Assembly (NCBI GenBank): GCA_902558585.1
Contig: CACEEO010000002.1
Coordinates: 1 to 64,000 of the forward strand
Source: an uncultured Pelagibacteraceae bacterium
GTDB lineage: Bacteria; Pseudomonadota; Alphaproteobacteria; Pelagibacterales; Pelagibacteraceae
Length of the DNA stretch: 64,000 nt
Direction: 5' to 3'
Part shown: positions 30,264 to 39,222 of the stretch, piece after piece
How the letters are laid out: each line of letters opens with the position of its first letter
Position numbering within the stretch: position 1 is the first letter of the stretch
Notes under the pieces: generated by a model
Databases searched by the model: none
Told to the model about the DNA's origin: nothing
Seen by the model: only the letters and a program-made list of their open reading frames with translations
Program-made: the position numbers and the translations under genes

Positions 30264-31196
30264 ATGAAATCTATTCAATCAAATATCAAAAAAGCAAAAA
30301 AATATTTAGATAATAATCATTGTGTTGCGGTACCAACAGAAACTGTTTATGGATTAGCTGCAAACGCTTACTCAAATAGTGCAGTTAAGAAAATATTTAG
30401 TCTTAAAAACAGACCATTAAACAATCCTCTTATTGTCCATTATTACAATATTCAAAGACTTAAAGAGGACTGTGATATAAATGATAATTTAGTAAAACTT
30501 TACAAAAAATTTTCTCCAGGTCCGATAACTTATGTTTTGAAATTAAAAAATAACTCAAAAGTATCAAAATTTGTCACTAATAATAAAAAAAGTATTGCCG
30601 TACGTTTTCCTAAACATAAATTGTTCAGAAATTTATTAAAAAATTTAGATTATCCAGTTGCTGCACCTAGTGCAAATATATCCTCAAGATTAAGTTCAGT
30701 TAAACCATCTGATGTAAAAGAAGAATTTGGTTCAAGAATAAAATATATTTTAAATGGAGGAAAAAGTAAAATTGGAGTTGAGTCGACAATATTAAATCTT
30801 TTAGAAAAGCCCTCACTCTTAAGATATGGAGGCCTAGATACTAAAAAAATTGAAAATGTTTTAAAAAAAAAATTATTAATTAATACAGATTCAAAAAAAA
30901 AATTGGCGCCTGGTTTATTTCCCTTACATTACTCACCTGGGATACCTTTAAGAGTCAATGTTAAAAAACCAAAAAAAAATGAGGCTTATTTATTAATAAA
31001 AAAAAGAAAATCAAAATTAAAAAATTATTATTATTTATCCAAAGTGAAAAATATAGATGAAGCTGCAAAGAATTTATATTCAACTTTAAGAAAAATTAAA
31101 AACGATGGTTATAAAAAGATTGCAGTCGAGACGATACCAAACCGAGGTCTTGGCAAAACAATTAATGATAGATTAAAGAGAGCCTCTAAATATTAA
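30264..31196 (+). CDS. sua5: L-threonylcarbamoyladenylate synthase (Sua5/TsaC, long form)
   Basis: Makes threonylcarbamoyl-AMP for the t6A37 modification of ANN-decoding tRNAs. The 310 residues are the two-domain Sua5 form. A YrdC domain spans about 8-190 with VPTETVYGLAANAYS, KNRPLNNPLIVH, AVRFPKH and PVAAPSANISSRLSSV. A linker with RYGGLD and APGLFPLHYSP leads to the C-terminal Sua5 domain, which here is short and lysine-rich. Its stop overlaps the ABC ATPase start (TAATG). Confidence 0.93.
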   Translation: MKSIQSNIKKAKKYLDNNHCVAVPTETVYGLAANAYSNSAVKKIFSLKNRPLNNPLIVHYYNIQRLKEDCDINDNLVKLYKKFSPGPITYVLKLKNNSKVSKFVTNNKKSIAVRFPKHKLFRNLLKNLDYPVAAPSANISSRLSSVKPSDVKEEFGSRIKYILNGGKSKIGVESTILNLLEKPSLLRYGGLDTKKIENVLKKKLLINTDSKKKLAPGLFPLHYSPGIPLRVNVKKPKKNEAYLLIKKRKSKLKNYYYLSKVKNIDEAAKNLYSTLRKIKNDGYKKIAVETIPNRGLGKTINDRLKRASKY

Positions 31197-31918
31197 TGAC
31201 AAGTTCTATTGAAGTAATCAATTTATCAAAAAAATATAAGGATAAAGAAGCAGTAGCTAATATAAATTTTAAAATTAACGAAAATGAAATGGTTGGTTTA
31301 TTGGGACCTAATGGATGTGGAAAAACTACAACTATTGGAATGATTTTAGGGTTATTAAAACCAAGTAGTGGTGAAGTTTTAATCAACGGAGAAAATATTG
31401 AAAAAAATAAAATCTCGCTTCTTCATAAAATGAATTTTATTTCACCATATATTGAATTACCTAAAAAACTTAAAGTTAAACAAAATTTAATTGTTTATGG
31501 AAAATTATATAACGTTCAAAATTTAAATGATCGAATAGATCACCTTGCAAACAAACTTAGATTAAAAGACCTTTTAAACAAAATTACTGGAGAACTTTCT
31601 TCTGGACAAAAAAATAGGATAAGTCTTGCTAAAGCTTTAATAAATGATCCAACGGTACTTTTGTTGGATGAACCCACTGCTTCATTAGATCCTGAAACTG
31701 GTGATTTTGTAAGATCGTTTTTAGAAGATTACAAAAAGGAAAAAAAAATATCAGTTTTGCTTGCCTCTCATAATATGGAAGAAGTAAAAAGATTATGCAG
31801 TTCTGTTTTAATGATGAAAGATGGTTTAATAGTGGATAGAGGAACTCCTGAAGAGTTAATAAAAAAATATGGAAGAAGAAATTTAGAGGAAGTATTTTTA
31901 GAAATTGCGAGAAAATAA
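31196..31918 (+). CDS. ABC-2 type exporter ATPase
   Basis: ATPase of a probable exporter. 240 residues: Walker A GPNGCGKTTT near 38-47, signature LSSGQKNRISLAKAL near 133-147, Walker B VLLLDEPTASLDPE and the switch His in LASHNMEEVK. The spacing is that of exporter ATPases of the CcmA/NodI kind. The start shares one base with the sua5 stop, and the permease gene follows two bases after the end, so the three are one transcript. Substrate unknown. Confidence 0.9.
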   Translation: MTSSIEVINLSKKYKDKEAVANINFKINENEMVGLLGPNGCGKTTTIGMILGLLKPSSGEVLINGENIEKNKISLLHKMNFISPYIELPKKLKVKQNLIVYGKLYNVQNLNDRIDHLANKLRLKDLLNKITGELSSGQKNRISLAKALINDPTVLLLDEPTASLDPETGDFVRSFLEDYKKEKKISVLLASHNMEEVKRLCSSVLMMKDGLIVDRGTPEELIKKYGRRNLEEVFLEIARK

Positions 31919-31920
31919 AA

Positions 31921-32712
31921 ATGAGTTTAATTAGAATTTACGGTCTTTTTTTAAGACACTTTTATTTAATAACTAGATCATTTCCAAGAATATTAGATTT
32001 AATTTATTGGCCTTCAATTCAAATTACTCTTTGGGGGTTTATTTCTAATTTTTTTGCAGCTCATAGCTCTTATTACAGTGGTGCAGTAGGAGTTATTCTT
32101 TCATGTGCAATTCTTTATGATTTTTTATTTAGAACCAGTATTGGCTTTAATATGTTATTTTTAGAAGAAATTTGGAGCAGAAATTTTACAAACCTATTTA
32201 TTGCACCGATGAAAATTAGTGAGATAATTGTCTCGCTAGTTTTTACTGCTTTAATAAGAGCATTAATTGGTTTAATCCCAGCTATACTATTAACTTCTCC
32301 ATTGTTTGGTATATCTTTGCTAAAACTTGGTCTTCCTTTAGCATTTCTTTTTTTGAGTCTATATTTATTCGGAATAACACTTGGTCTATTTGTTTCAGCA
32401 GGATTGTTAAGATTTGGACCATCTTTTGAGAATATTGCATGGTCTACCATGTTTTTATTAGCACCTTTTGGCTGTATTTACTATCCAGTTGAAACACTAC
32501 CCGGAATCTTCCAATCAATCGCTTTCGCACTTCCTTTAGTTTATATTTTTGAGGAGACCAGAAATATCTTGGTCAATGGAATTGTAAATTATGAAAATAT
32601 TATTAATGCAATCTATCTAAATGGGTTTTATTTAATTTTGTCAATATTAGTATTTTATTACTCTTTTGACAAAGCAAGAGATAAAGGAACTTTAATAAAT
32701 ATAGGTGAATAA
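31921..32712 (+). CDS. ABC-2 type exporter membrane subunit
   Basis: 263 residues with about six hydrophobic spans and the ABC-2 topology. The amphipathic start ends in RILDLIYWPSIQITLWGFISNFF, similar to NodJ/DrrB-type permeases. It pairs with the ATPase immediately upstream. The last 30 residues have a final span (ILSILVFYYSFDKARDKG). What it exports cannot be told from sequence; polysaccharide, lipid or drug efflux are all possible for the family. Confidence 0.87.
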   Translation: MSLIRIYGLFLRHFYLITRSFPRILDLIYWPSIQITLWGFISNFFAAHSSYYSGAVGVILSCAILYDFLFRTSIGFNMLFLEEIWSRNFTNLFIAPMKISEIIVSLVFTALIRALIGLIPAILLTSPLFGISLLKLGLPLAFLFLSLYLFGITLGLFVSAGLLRFGPSFENIAWSTMFLLAPFGCIYYPVETLPGIFQSIAFALPLVYIFEETRNILVNGIVNYENIINAIYLNGFYLILSILVFYYSFDKARDKGTLINIGE

Positions 32713-32714
32713 AC

Positions 32715-32791
32715 TGGTGCGCCTGCTAGGAGTCGAACCCAGAACCTCCTGATCCGAAGTCAGGCGCTCTATCCAGTTGAGCTACAAGCGC
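32715..32791 (-). tRNA. tRNA-Arg (anticodon UCG)
   Basis: Minus-strand cloverleaf, 77 bases with encoded CCA at its 3' end (32715-32717). The acceptor stem is GCGCTTG paired with CAGGCGC (one G-T). The anticodon loop CTTCGGA gives TCG at 34-36. The D-arm (AGCTCAACTGGATAGAGC) and T-arm (GGTTCGACTCC within the T-stem) are intact. It lies between the ABC exporter and rluD and is transcribed against both. Confidence 0.94.
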
Positions 32792-32814
32792 ATATAGTAT
32801 TAATATTATATTTT

Positions 32815-33795
32815 ATGGAAAAAAACATTAATTTTATAGTAAAAGAGGATGAGAAGAATTTAAGGGTTGATGTTTTAATTAACAAAAGAGAGGAATTAAT
32901 TAGTAGAACTAGAATTAAAAATTTAATTTTAAAAGAAAAGTTAACACTAAATAATGAAATAATTAAAAGTCCATCAAAAAAAGTCTCAATTGGTGATACT
33001 ATAAATCTTAAGATTCCAGAGCCTGAAATAGCATCCCTTAAACCTTACGAATTTAAATTAGAAATAATATACGAAGATGATGATCTATTAGTAATTAATA
33101 AACCTGCCGGAATAATCATGCATCCAGGGGCTGGAAATTATGATAAAACAATTGTTAATGCATTGATGCACTATGATAGGAATTCTTTATCAAATATAGG
33201 TGACGAGTTAAGACCTGGCATAGTTCATAGAATTGATAAAAATACATCTGGTTTAGTTGTAATTGCAAAAAACAATGAAACTCATGAAAATTTATCAAAA
33301 CAATTTAGTGATCATACAATTATAAGAGAGTACCAACTTTTAATATGGGGAAAATTAAGACCCTCCTCAGGAAGGATTGAAACATTTATAACTCGTAGTT
33401 CAAAAAATAGACAACTTATGGAAGTTAGTAGTTCTAAAGGTAAGAAAGCTATAACAAATTATAAAACACTTGAAATTTTTGAAAATCAAAAAACACCAAC
33501 TTTAAGTTTAGTTGAATGTAAATTAGAAACTGGGAGAACACATCAGATAAGAGTTCATATGAACTTTAAAGGTAATAGTCTTGTTGGAGATGACAAATAT
33601 AAAAAGAAATATAAAAAATTAAAAAATATTGATTTAGATATCCAAAATTCAATTACTAAATTAAATAGACAATTCCTGCATGCGAAAACTTTAGGATTTA
33701 TACATCCACGTACTAAGAAAGAGGTGATTTTTTCCTCACTTTTGCCACAAGATCTAAATAATATTCTAAAAATGCTTAGAAACACTGAAGAATAA
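32815..33795 (+). CDS. rluD: 23S rRNA pseudouridine synthase, RluD family
   Basis: Isomerises uridines in helix 69 of 23S rRNA (RluD role by family; RluC/RluA specificity is possible). 326 residues: an S4 RNA-binding domain at about 15-75 (LRVDVLINKREELISRTRIKNLI) and a PseudoU_synth_2 domain with catalytic Asp141 in RPGIVHRIDKNTSGLVVIAK. The usual HRLD is HRID here. ETGRTHQIRVHM and HPRTKKE are conserved. It sits 23 bases from the divergent tRNA-Arg and 41 bases before rpoH. Confidence 0.92.
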   Translation: MEKNINFIVKEDEKNLRVDVLINKREELISRTRIKNLILKEKLTLNNEIIKSPSKKVSIGDTINLKIPEPEIASLKPYEFKLEIIYEDDDLLVINKPAGIIMHPGAGNYDKTIVNALMHYDRNSLSNIGDELRPGIVHRIDKNTSGLVVIAKNNETHENLSKQFSDHTIIREYQLLIWGKLRPSSGRIETFITRSSKNRQLMEVSSSKGKKAITNYKTLEIFENQKTPTLSLVECKLETGRTHQIRVHMNFKGNSLVGDDKYKKKYKKLKNIDLDIQNSITKLNRQFLHAKTLGFIHPRTKKEVIFSSLLPQDLNNILKMLRNTEE

Positions 33796-33811
33796 ATTAT
33801 TGAAAATTAGG

Positions 33812-33817
33812 TATAAT
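33812..33817 (+). promoter_or_regulatory. Candidate -10 box of rpoH
   Basis: TATAAT in the 41-base gap between rluD and rpoH, 19 bases before the ATG. I see no convincing -35 at 16-18 bases upstream. No Shine-Dalgarno lies ahead of the rpoH ATG. It may instead be read from rluD. Confidence 0.3.
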
Positions 33818-33836
33818 TAATTAAATAAACACTGCT

Positions 33837-34730
33837 ATGAGTACAACAATGAGCAATAATCTACCAATCCTTTCTAATGAAGGTGGGCTATCTGCATATT
33901 TAGAGCAGATTAAAAAATTTCCGATGTTAGCTGCAGAAGAGGAATATATGCTTGCAAAAAATTGGAAAACGACTGGTAATATTAAAGCTGCAGAAAAACT
34001 AGTCACTAGTCATTTAAGATTAGTTGCAAAGATTGCTATGGGCTACAAAGGATATGGTTTGCCTATCAATGAAATGATTTCAGAAGGAAATGTAGGTCTT
34101 ATGCAAGCTGTTAAGAAATTTGAACCAGAAAAAGGTTTTAGATTGGCAACTTATGCAATGTGGTGGATTAAGGCTTCTATTCAAGAATATATTTTAAGAT
34201 CTTGGAGTCTTGTCAAAATTGGAACTACTACTGCTCAAAAAAAATTATTTTTTAATTTAAAGAAAATTAAAAATCAAATTTCTCCAGAGACAGAGGGTGA
34301 TTTAAGAAATGAACACGTTGATCATATAGCTAATAAACTCGATGTAAGTAAAGAGGAGGTCATTTCTATGAATAGAAGACTTTCTGGAAAGGAGTTCTCA
34401 CTAAATGCTCAAGTTGGGGAAGATGGAGATGAATGGCAAGACTGGTTGGTTGATAAGGAACTTGATCATGAATTAAAATTTGCCCACCACGAGGAAATGG
34501 AACAAAGAAAAGATTTATTAAAAGACTCTATTAAAGTTCTTAACGATAGAGAAAGAGAAATTTTATACTCAAGAAGATTAAATGATAATCCAACTACACT
34601 AGAGGATTTAAGTAAAAAATATAAAATTAGCAGAGAAAGAGTTAGACAAATAGAAAATAAAGCATTTGAAAAACTCCAAAAGCATATGCTTCTATTAGCT
34701 AAATCAAAAAATATTTTACCCGCAAACTAA
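33837..34730 (+). CDS. rpoH: RNA polymerase sigma-32 factor
   Basis: Heat-shock sigma factor directing chaperone and protease genes. 297 residues, with region 1.2/2 ([28 protein letters not shown]), region 2 ([62 protein letters not shown]), and the RpoH-specific [10 protein letters not shown] box near residue 139. Region 4 ends in a helix-turn-helix ([23 protein letters not shown]). A second in-frame ATG at 33849 could also serve. It overlaps purA tail-to-tail by four bases. FtsH, which degrades RpoH, is also encoded in the window. Confidence 0.95.
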   Translation: MSTTMSNNLPILSNEGGLSAYLEQIKKFPMLAAEEEYMLAKNWKTTGNIKAAEKLVTSHLRLVAKIAMGYKGYGLPINEMISEGNVGLMQAVKKFEPEKGFRLATYAMWWIKASIQEYILRSWSLVKIGTTTAQKKLFFNLKKIKNQISPETEGDLRNEHVDHIANKLDVSKEEVISMNRRLSGKEFSLNAQVGEDGDEWQDWLVDKELDHELKFAHHEEMEQRKDLLKDSIKVLNDREREILYSRRLNDNPTTLEDLSKKYKISRERVRQIENKAFEKLQKHMLLLAKSKNILPAN

Positions 34731-36019
34731 ACTTCAAAAGGGTTTTCAATTAAGATAGTATCATCCCTTTCTGGACTAGTTGAAATACTTGATACTTTTG
34801 CACCAGTAAAATCCTCTACTGCAAAAATATATTTTTTTGCATTTTCAGGTAATGAGTCCATATTTTTGACTCCACTTGTAGAAACTTTCCATCCTGGAAA
34901 AGTTTCATAAATTGGTTTTATTTTTATCTGGTCTTCTACAGAAGCAGGTAAATAATCTAATCTTATACCATCAAGCTCATAAGCAACACACATTTTAATT
35001 TCATCCAATTCATCAAGTACATCTAATTTTGTTAAAGCAATACCATCAATGCCTGAAACTTTAATTGTTTGCCTCACTAAAACACCATCGAACCATCCAC
35101 ATCTTCTTTTTCTACTTGTGACAGTTCCAAATTCCTTTCCGCGTGTTCCTAAAAGTTCGCCGACATTATCTGTTAACTCAGTAGGGAAAGGTCCTTCTCC
35201 AACTCTTGTTGTATAAGCTTTGGTAATGCCAAGAACATAATTTATCGAATTAGGGCCACAACCAGTTCCTGTTGCAGCGCTTGAAGCAACAGTATTAGAT
35301 GAGGTTACAAAAGGATAAGTTCCATGATCTACATCAAGTAAAATACCTTGTGCTCCTTCGAATAAAATTTTCTTTTTTTGTTTTTTAAACTGATCAATCT
35401 TTAGCCAAACTGGCTGAGAGAATTCTAATATTTTAGGTGCTATTTTAAGTAAATCAGATTTAAGCTGATCTTTTTCAAAAATTTTTTTTCCTAGACCTTT
35501 TCTAATCGCATTATGATGAACTAATACAGAGTCGAGTCTTTGATCTAAATTTTTTTCAGATCTAAGATCCATAACTCTTATAGATCTTCTTCCAACTTTA
35601 TCTTCATATGCTGGTCCAATTCCACGTCTTGTAGTTCCTATTTTGCTTTTTCCTGCTGCATCTTCTCTAATCTCATCCATTTCTCGATGAAAAGGCAAAA
35701 TTAAATTTGCAGATTCTGAAATAATAAAATTATTTGTATTTACTTCTACGCCTTTAGATTTTATTTCCTCTATTTCCTCTAATAAAGCCCATGGATCTAC
35801 GACAACTCCGTTGCCAATAATTGATATTTTATTTTTTCTAACTATTCCAGATGGCAGCAATCTCAATTTATATGTAACACCATCAATTACTAAAGTATGG
35901 CCAGCATTGTGACCTCCTTGGAATCTTATTACCACATCAGCCTGTTCAGATAACCAATCAACAATTTTTCCTTTACCTTCGTCACCCCATTGAGATCCAA
36001 CAACGACTATATTTTTCAT
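34727..36019 (-). CDS. purA: Adenylosuccinate synthetase
   Basis: GTP-dependent step from IMP to adenylosuccinate in AMP synthesis. 430 residues: [17 protein letters not shown] at residues 8-24, [39 protein letters not shown] and the GTP-contact [11 protein letters not shown] region. Normal length. Last gene of the cpoB-tilS-ftsH-folP-glmM-thiD-purA run, sharing one base with thiD's stop. Confidence 0.97.
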   Translation of the reverse strand: MKNIVVVGSQWGDEGKGKIVDWLSEQADVVIRFQGGHNAGHTLVIDGVTYKLRLLPSGIVRKNKISIIGNGVVVDPWALLEEIEEIKSKGVEVNTNNFIISESANLILPFHREMDEIREDAAGKSKIGTTRRGIGPAYEDKVGRRSIRVMDLRSEKNLDQRLDSVLVHHNAIRKGLGKKIFEKDQLKSDLLKIAPKILEFSQPVWLKIDQFKKQKKKILFEGAQGILLDVDHGTYPFVTSSNTVASSAATGTGCGPNSINYVLGITKAYTTRVGEGPFPTELTDNVGELLGTRGKEFGTVTSRKRRCGWFDGVLVRQTIKVSGIDGIALTKLDVLDELDEIKMCVAYELDGIRLDYLPASVEDQIKIKPIYETFPGWKVSTSGVKNMDSLPENAKKYIFAVEDFTGAKVSSISTSPERDDTILIENPFEV

Positions 36020-36831
36020 TATTTAAATTTTCTGTTTACTTTTACGGAAGTGAGATGGTTAATTGGGCCATGACCTTTTCCATATTTAGGGTTTGATTTA
36101 ATTGCAGAATTTACATACTTAATTCCAAGCTCACAAGATTTCTTTACTGTTTTTCCACATGATAAAAAAGTTGTAACTGAGCTAGATAAAGTACAACCTG
36201 TACCATGGGTATTCTTTGTTTTGTGACGTTCGCTTTTGAAGATCTTTATATCTTTTGTGTTTATTAAAATATCTATTACATTTTTATGTTTTAAATGGCC
36301 ACCCTTTATAAATACATTTTTAGCTCCTAACCCTATAAGTTTATTAGCAGCAAAAATCATATCCTCTTTTGTTATAATTTTTGTTTTAGTCAAAATTTCT
36401 GCCTCAGGGATATTAGGGGTAATAAGCGATACTTTTTTAATTAGTTTTAATTTCAATAATTGAATTGCCTTATCGTTTATTAGTTTAGCCCCTCCTTTAG
36501 CAACCATCACTGGATCTAATACTATTTTTTTAACTTTAATTACATCCAAAGCTTTTAGTACCATTCTAATAACCTCTGAAGAATGCAGCATACCAATTTT
36601 TATTGCATCAGGTTTTATATCCTTACTGCTATAAATAATTTGATTAAGAATTTCTTTTGGATTGATCCCAACAATTGATTTTACACCTGTGGTATTTTGA
36701 GATGTGACCGCAGTTATTGCTGTCATTGCATAAGAACCAAGAGCAGTGATAGTTTTTATATCAGCTTGAATACCTGCTCCACCAGATGAGTCAGATCCTG
36801 CAATAATTAAAATTTTAGAATTAGGTTTCAA
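36019..36831 (-). CDS. thiD: Hydroxymethylpyrimidine/phosphomethylpyrimidine kinase
   Basis: Phosphorylates HMP and HMP-P for thiamine synthesis or salvage. 270 residues in the ribokinase-like fold: [18 protein letters not shown] near the N-terminus, [24 protein letters not shown] and the anion-hole [13 protein letters not shown] near residue 208. No TPP riboswitch sits next to it because it is internal to the operon. With thiE elsewhere in this window it fits HMP salvage. Confidence 0.94.
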   Translation of the reverse strand: MKPNSKILIIAGSDSSGGAGIQADIKTITALGSYAMTAITAVTSQNTTGVKSIVGINPKEILNQIIYSSKDIKPDAIKIGMLHSSEVIRMVLKALDVIKVKKIVLDPVMVAKGGAKLINDKAIQLLKLKLIKKVSLITPNIPEAEILTKTKIITKEDMIFAANKLIGLGAKNVFIKGGHLKHKNVIDILINTKDIKIFKSERHKTKNTHGTGCTLSSSVTTFLSCGKTVKKSCELGIKYVNSAIKSNPKYGKGHGPINHLTSVKVNRKFK

Positions 36832-36832
36832 T

Positions 36833-38164
36833 TTATTTAATTTTTTTCGTAATCATGTTCACGCATTTATATAGCAGAGCTTTGTTTTCACTTTCTCCCA
36901 TTACTCTTATTTTAGATTCTGTTCCTGATTTTCTTACTAAAATTCTTCCTTTACCTTTAATTAATTTATCTGCATTTTTAATAATTTTTTTTATCTCTGG
37001 TTTGTTAATAATATTTTTATCTTTTACTTCGATATTTTCTAAAAGCTGAGGTGTTTTCTTAAATTGTTCAAAAAATTCACTTGCCTTTTTCCCTTTTCTT
37101 AAAGCAAAAAGAGCTTCTAAAGCTACTAGCAAACCATCTCCTGTAGTTGCAAATTTACCTAAAATAATATGTCCCGATTGTTCACCACCTAAATTAAAAT
37201 TATATTTTTGCATTTTTTCTTTCACATATCTATCTCCAACATTTGCCCTTAAAAATTTAATTCCTTTTGATTTGAAATATTTTTCTAACCCATAATTTGA
37301 CATTAATGTTCCAACAACTCCCCCTTTTAACATTTTTTTATTTTTCCATCTTGTTGCTAAAGCAGCTATAATTTGATCTCCATCTATTATATTGCTTTTT
37401 TCATCACACATTATAATCCTGTCAGCATCTCCATCTAAAGATATTCCGATATGTGCTTTATATTTTTTTACAGCAGATCTAATGTTTCTTGGAAAAGTTG
37501 ATCCACACTTTTTATTAATATTTAAACCATTTGGCTTAACACCTATTGCTATGACTTTAGCTCCTAATGATTTCAATAATTCAGGCCCTGCCTTATAACC
37601 AGCACCATTTGCACAATCGATTACTATTCTTAGTCCTCTTAAATTGAACTCTTTTGTGAAATTTTTTTTTAATATTTTAATATATTTTTTAGTACCTATT
37701 TCTAATCTTTTAACTCTTCCTAATTTTTCAGAATGTGAAAAGTTTTTTGAGATTTTTTTATCTATAAGTTCCTCAATTTTTTTTTCTATTTTATCTGATA
37801 ATTTCATTCCATCAGGACCAAACAATTTCAAACCATTATCAAAATGTGGATTGTGAGAGGCAGTGATCATTATACCCATATTAGCCTTCATTTCTTTTGT
37901 TAGCATAGCCAACCCGTTAGTTGGTAAGGGTCCTAAGGTATAAACGTGCATGCCAGCTGAAGCTAAACCTGAAACAAGAGCTGGCTCAAGTGTATATCCT
38001 GACAATCTCGTATCTTTTGCAATTATTGCTGTTTGTTTTCTTTTTTTTTGTGATTTAAAGTATTTTCCACTAGCAAGTCCAAATTTAAAGAACATATCTC
38101 CATTTATAAGTTTACTATTTACCGCTCCTCTTATTCCATCTGTTCCAAAATATTTTTTTGTCAT
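36833..38164 (-). CDS. glmM: Phosphoglucosamine mutase
   Basis: Converts glucosamine 6-phosphate to the 1-phosphate for UDP-GlcNAc, hence peptidoglycan and lipid A. 443 residues: FGTDGIRGAVN at the start, catalytic Ser103 in ITASHNPHFDNGLKLFG, metal loop SLDGDADRIIM, sugar-binding GGEQSGHII, and the phosphate-binding RKSGTESKIRVM at the C-terminus. It shares one base with the folP stop and is 1 base from thiD. The ftsH-folP-glmM order is classical. Confidence 0.96.
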   Translation of the reverse strand: MTKKYFGTDGIRGAVNSKLINGDMFFKFGLASGKYFKSQKKRKQTAIIAKDTRLSGYTLEPALVSGLASAGMHVYTLGPLPTNGLAMLTKEMKANMGIMITASHNPHFDNGLKLFGPDGMKLSDKIEKKIEELIDKKISKNFSHSEKLGRVKRLEIGTKKYIKILKKNFTKEFNLRGLRIVIDCANGAGYKAGPELLKSLGAKVIAIGVKPNGLNINKKCGSTFPRNIRSAVKKYKAHIGISLDGDADRIIMCDEKSNIIDGDQIIAALATRWKNKKMLKGGVVGTLMSNYGLEKYFKSKGIKFLRANVGDRYVKEKMQKYNFNLGGEQSGHIILGKFATTGDGLLVALEALFALRKGKKASEFFEQFKKTPQLLENIEVKDKNIINKPEIKKIIKNADKLIKGKGRILVRKSGTESKIRVMGESENKALLYKCVNMITKKIK

Positions 38165-39216
38165 TAATTTTTGACTATCTCGTTAAAAACTTTAATACCT
38201 TGCTTAACTTCATTAACATCATGAATTCTTAAAATCTGAATTCCTTGCATTAAAAGATATATTGAAGAGGCCATAGTTCCACCGATCCTTGTTTTGCTAT
38301 CATTTTTTTTTGATATATCTTTAATAAATCTTTTTCTTGAATTCCCTACTAGTATAGGAAAACCTAATGAATGAAAAATAGAAATACCTCTTATAAGATT
38401 CATATTATGTTTCAAATTTTTTCCAAATCCAATTCCAGGATCTAAAATTATATTATTGTGTTTAATACCCTTAGATCGTATTAACTTAATCTTATCTTCA
38501 AAATAATCATATATATCTAACAATTCATTTTTATATTTTGCTTTCTTTTGCATATTTTCTGGTGTCCCAACTGAATGCTGTACTACAAATGGAATTTTAT
38601 ACTTTTTTAAAATATTTATTGTTTTGGGATCATAATTTAATCCTGAAACATCATTAATAAGCTTAACTCCCATTCTAATACCATTTTCCATAATTGTTGA
38701 CTTTCTTGTGTCTAAAGATATTGGTATTTTTTTTACAATTAATTTTAATATTTTATTAATTCTATTCCATTCTTGCTTTTCATTTACAGGCTTAGATCCT
38801 GGTCTTGTAGACTCTCCACCAACATCTATTATAGATGCACCACTTTTGTATAAACTAATGGCATGAGTGATGCCCTTATTTTTTTTATTAAATTTTCCTC
38901 CATCCGAAAAACTGTCGGGTGTAAGATTTAATACTCCCAAAATATTTGGAATTTTGCTAAAATTAAAATTTGAAAAATTAATTTTCTTTGATTTAATTTT
39001 ATTTATATCTGCATTTACTTTTTTTTTTAATTTTTTTGGTAATAGTTTAATTTTATTTATAGAAATTATTCTTTTTGTTTTTCTAGTTATAATTTCAACA
39101 TGATCAAAAGATATTTCTTGAATGTGATGTAAAGGAATTGATTTTTTTTTATTTACTAAAATTTTTGATTGATTACCAAAATAGAAATTACACGCTCTTG
39201 TGTAATATCTTTGCAT
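38164..39216 (-). CDS. folP: Dihydropteroate synthase with N-terminal extension
   Basis: Joins p-aminobenzoate to hydroxymethyl-dihydropterin in folate synthesis. The catalytic TIM barrel begins at NILGVLNLTPDSFSDGG (residues 91-107), with IDVGGESTRPGS and ILDPGIGFGKN further on. At 350 residues it carries about 70 more N-terminal residues than E. coli FolP. That stretch is basic and opens MQRYYTRACNFYFG. Alphaproteobacterial FolP proteins often have such a leader domain of unknown role. Its ATG lies six bases after the ftsH stop. Confidence 0.93.
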   Translation of the reverse strand: MQRYYTRACNFYFGNQSKILVNKKKSIPLHHIQEISFDHVEIITRKTKRIISINKIKLLPKKLKKKVNADINKIKSKKINFSNFNFSKIPNILGVLNLTPDSFSDGGKFNKKNKGITHAISLYKSGASIIDVGGESTRPGSKPVNEKQEWNRINKILKLIVKKIPISLDTRKSTIMENGIRMGVKLINDVSGLNYDPKTINILKKYKIPFVVQHSVGTPENMQKKAKYKNELLDIYDYFEDKIKLIRSKGIKHNNIILDPGIGFGKNLKHNMNLIRGISIFHSLGFPILVGNSRKRFIKDISKKNDSKTRIGGTMASSIYLLMQGIQILRIHDVNEVKQGIKVFNEIVKN

Positions 39217-39222
39217 TATTTA

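Noticed and set aside
33555-33785. 76-residue open frame opposite rluD
   Set aside because: Phe/Leu-rich shadow of a Lys-rich coding strand; no support as a gene.
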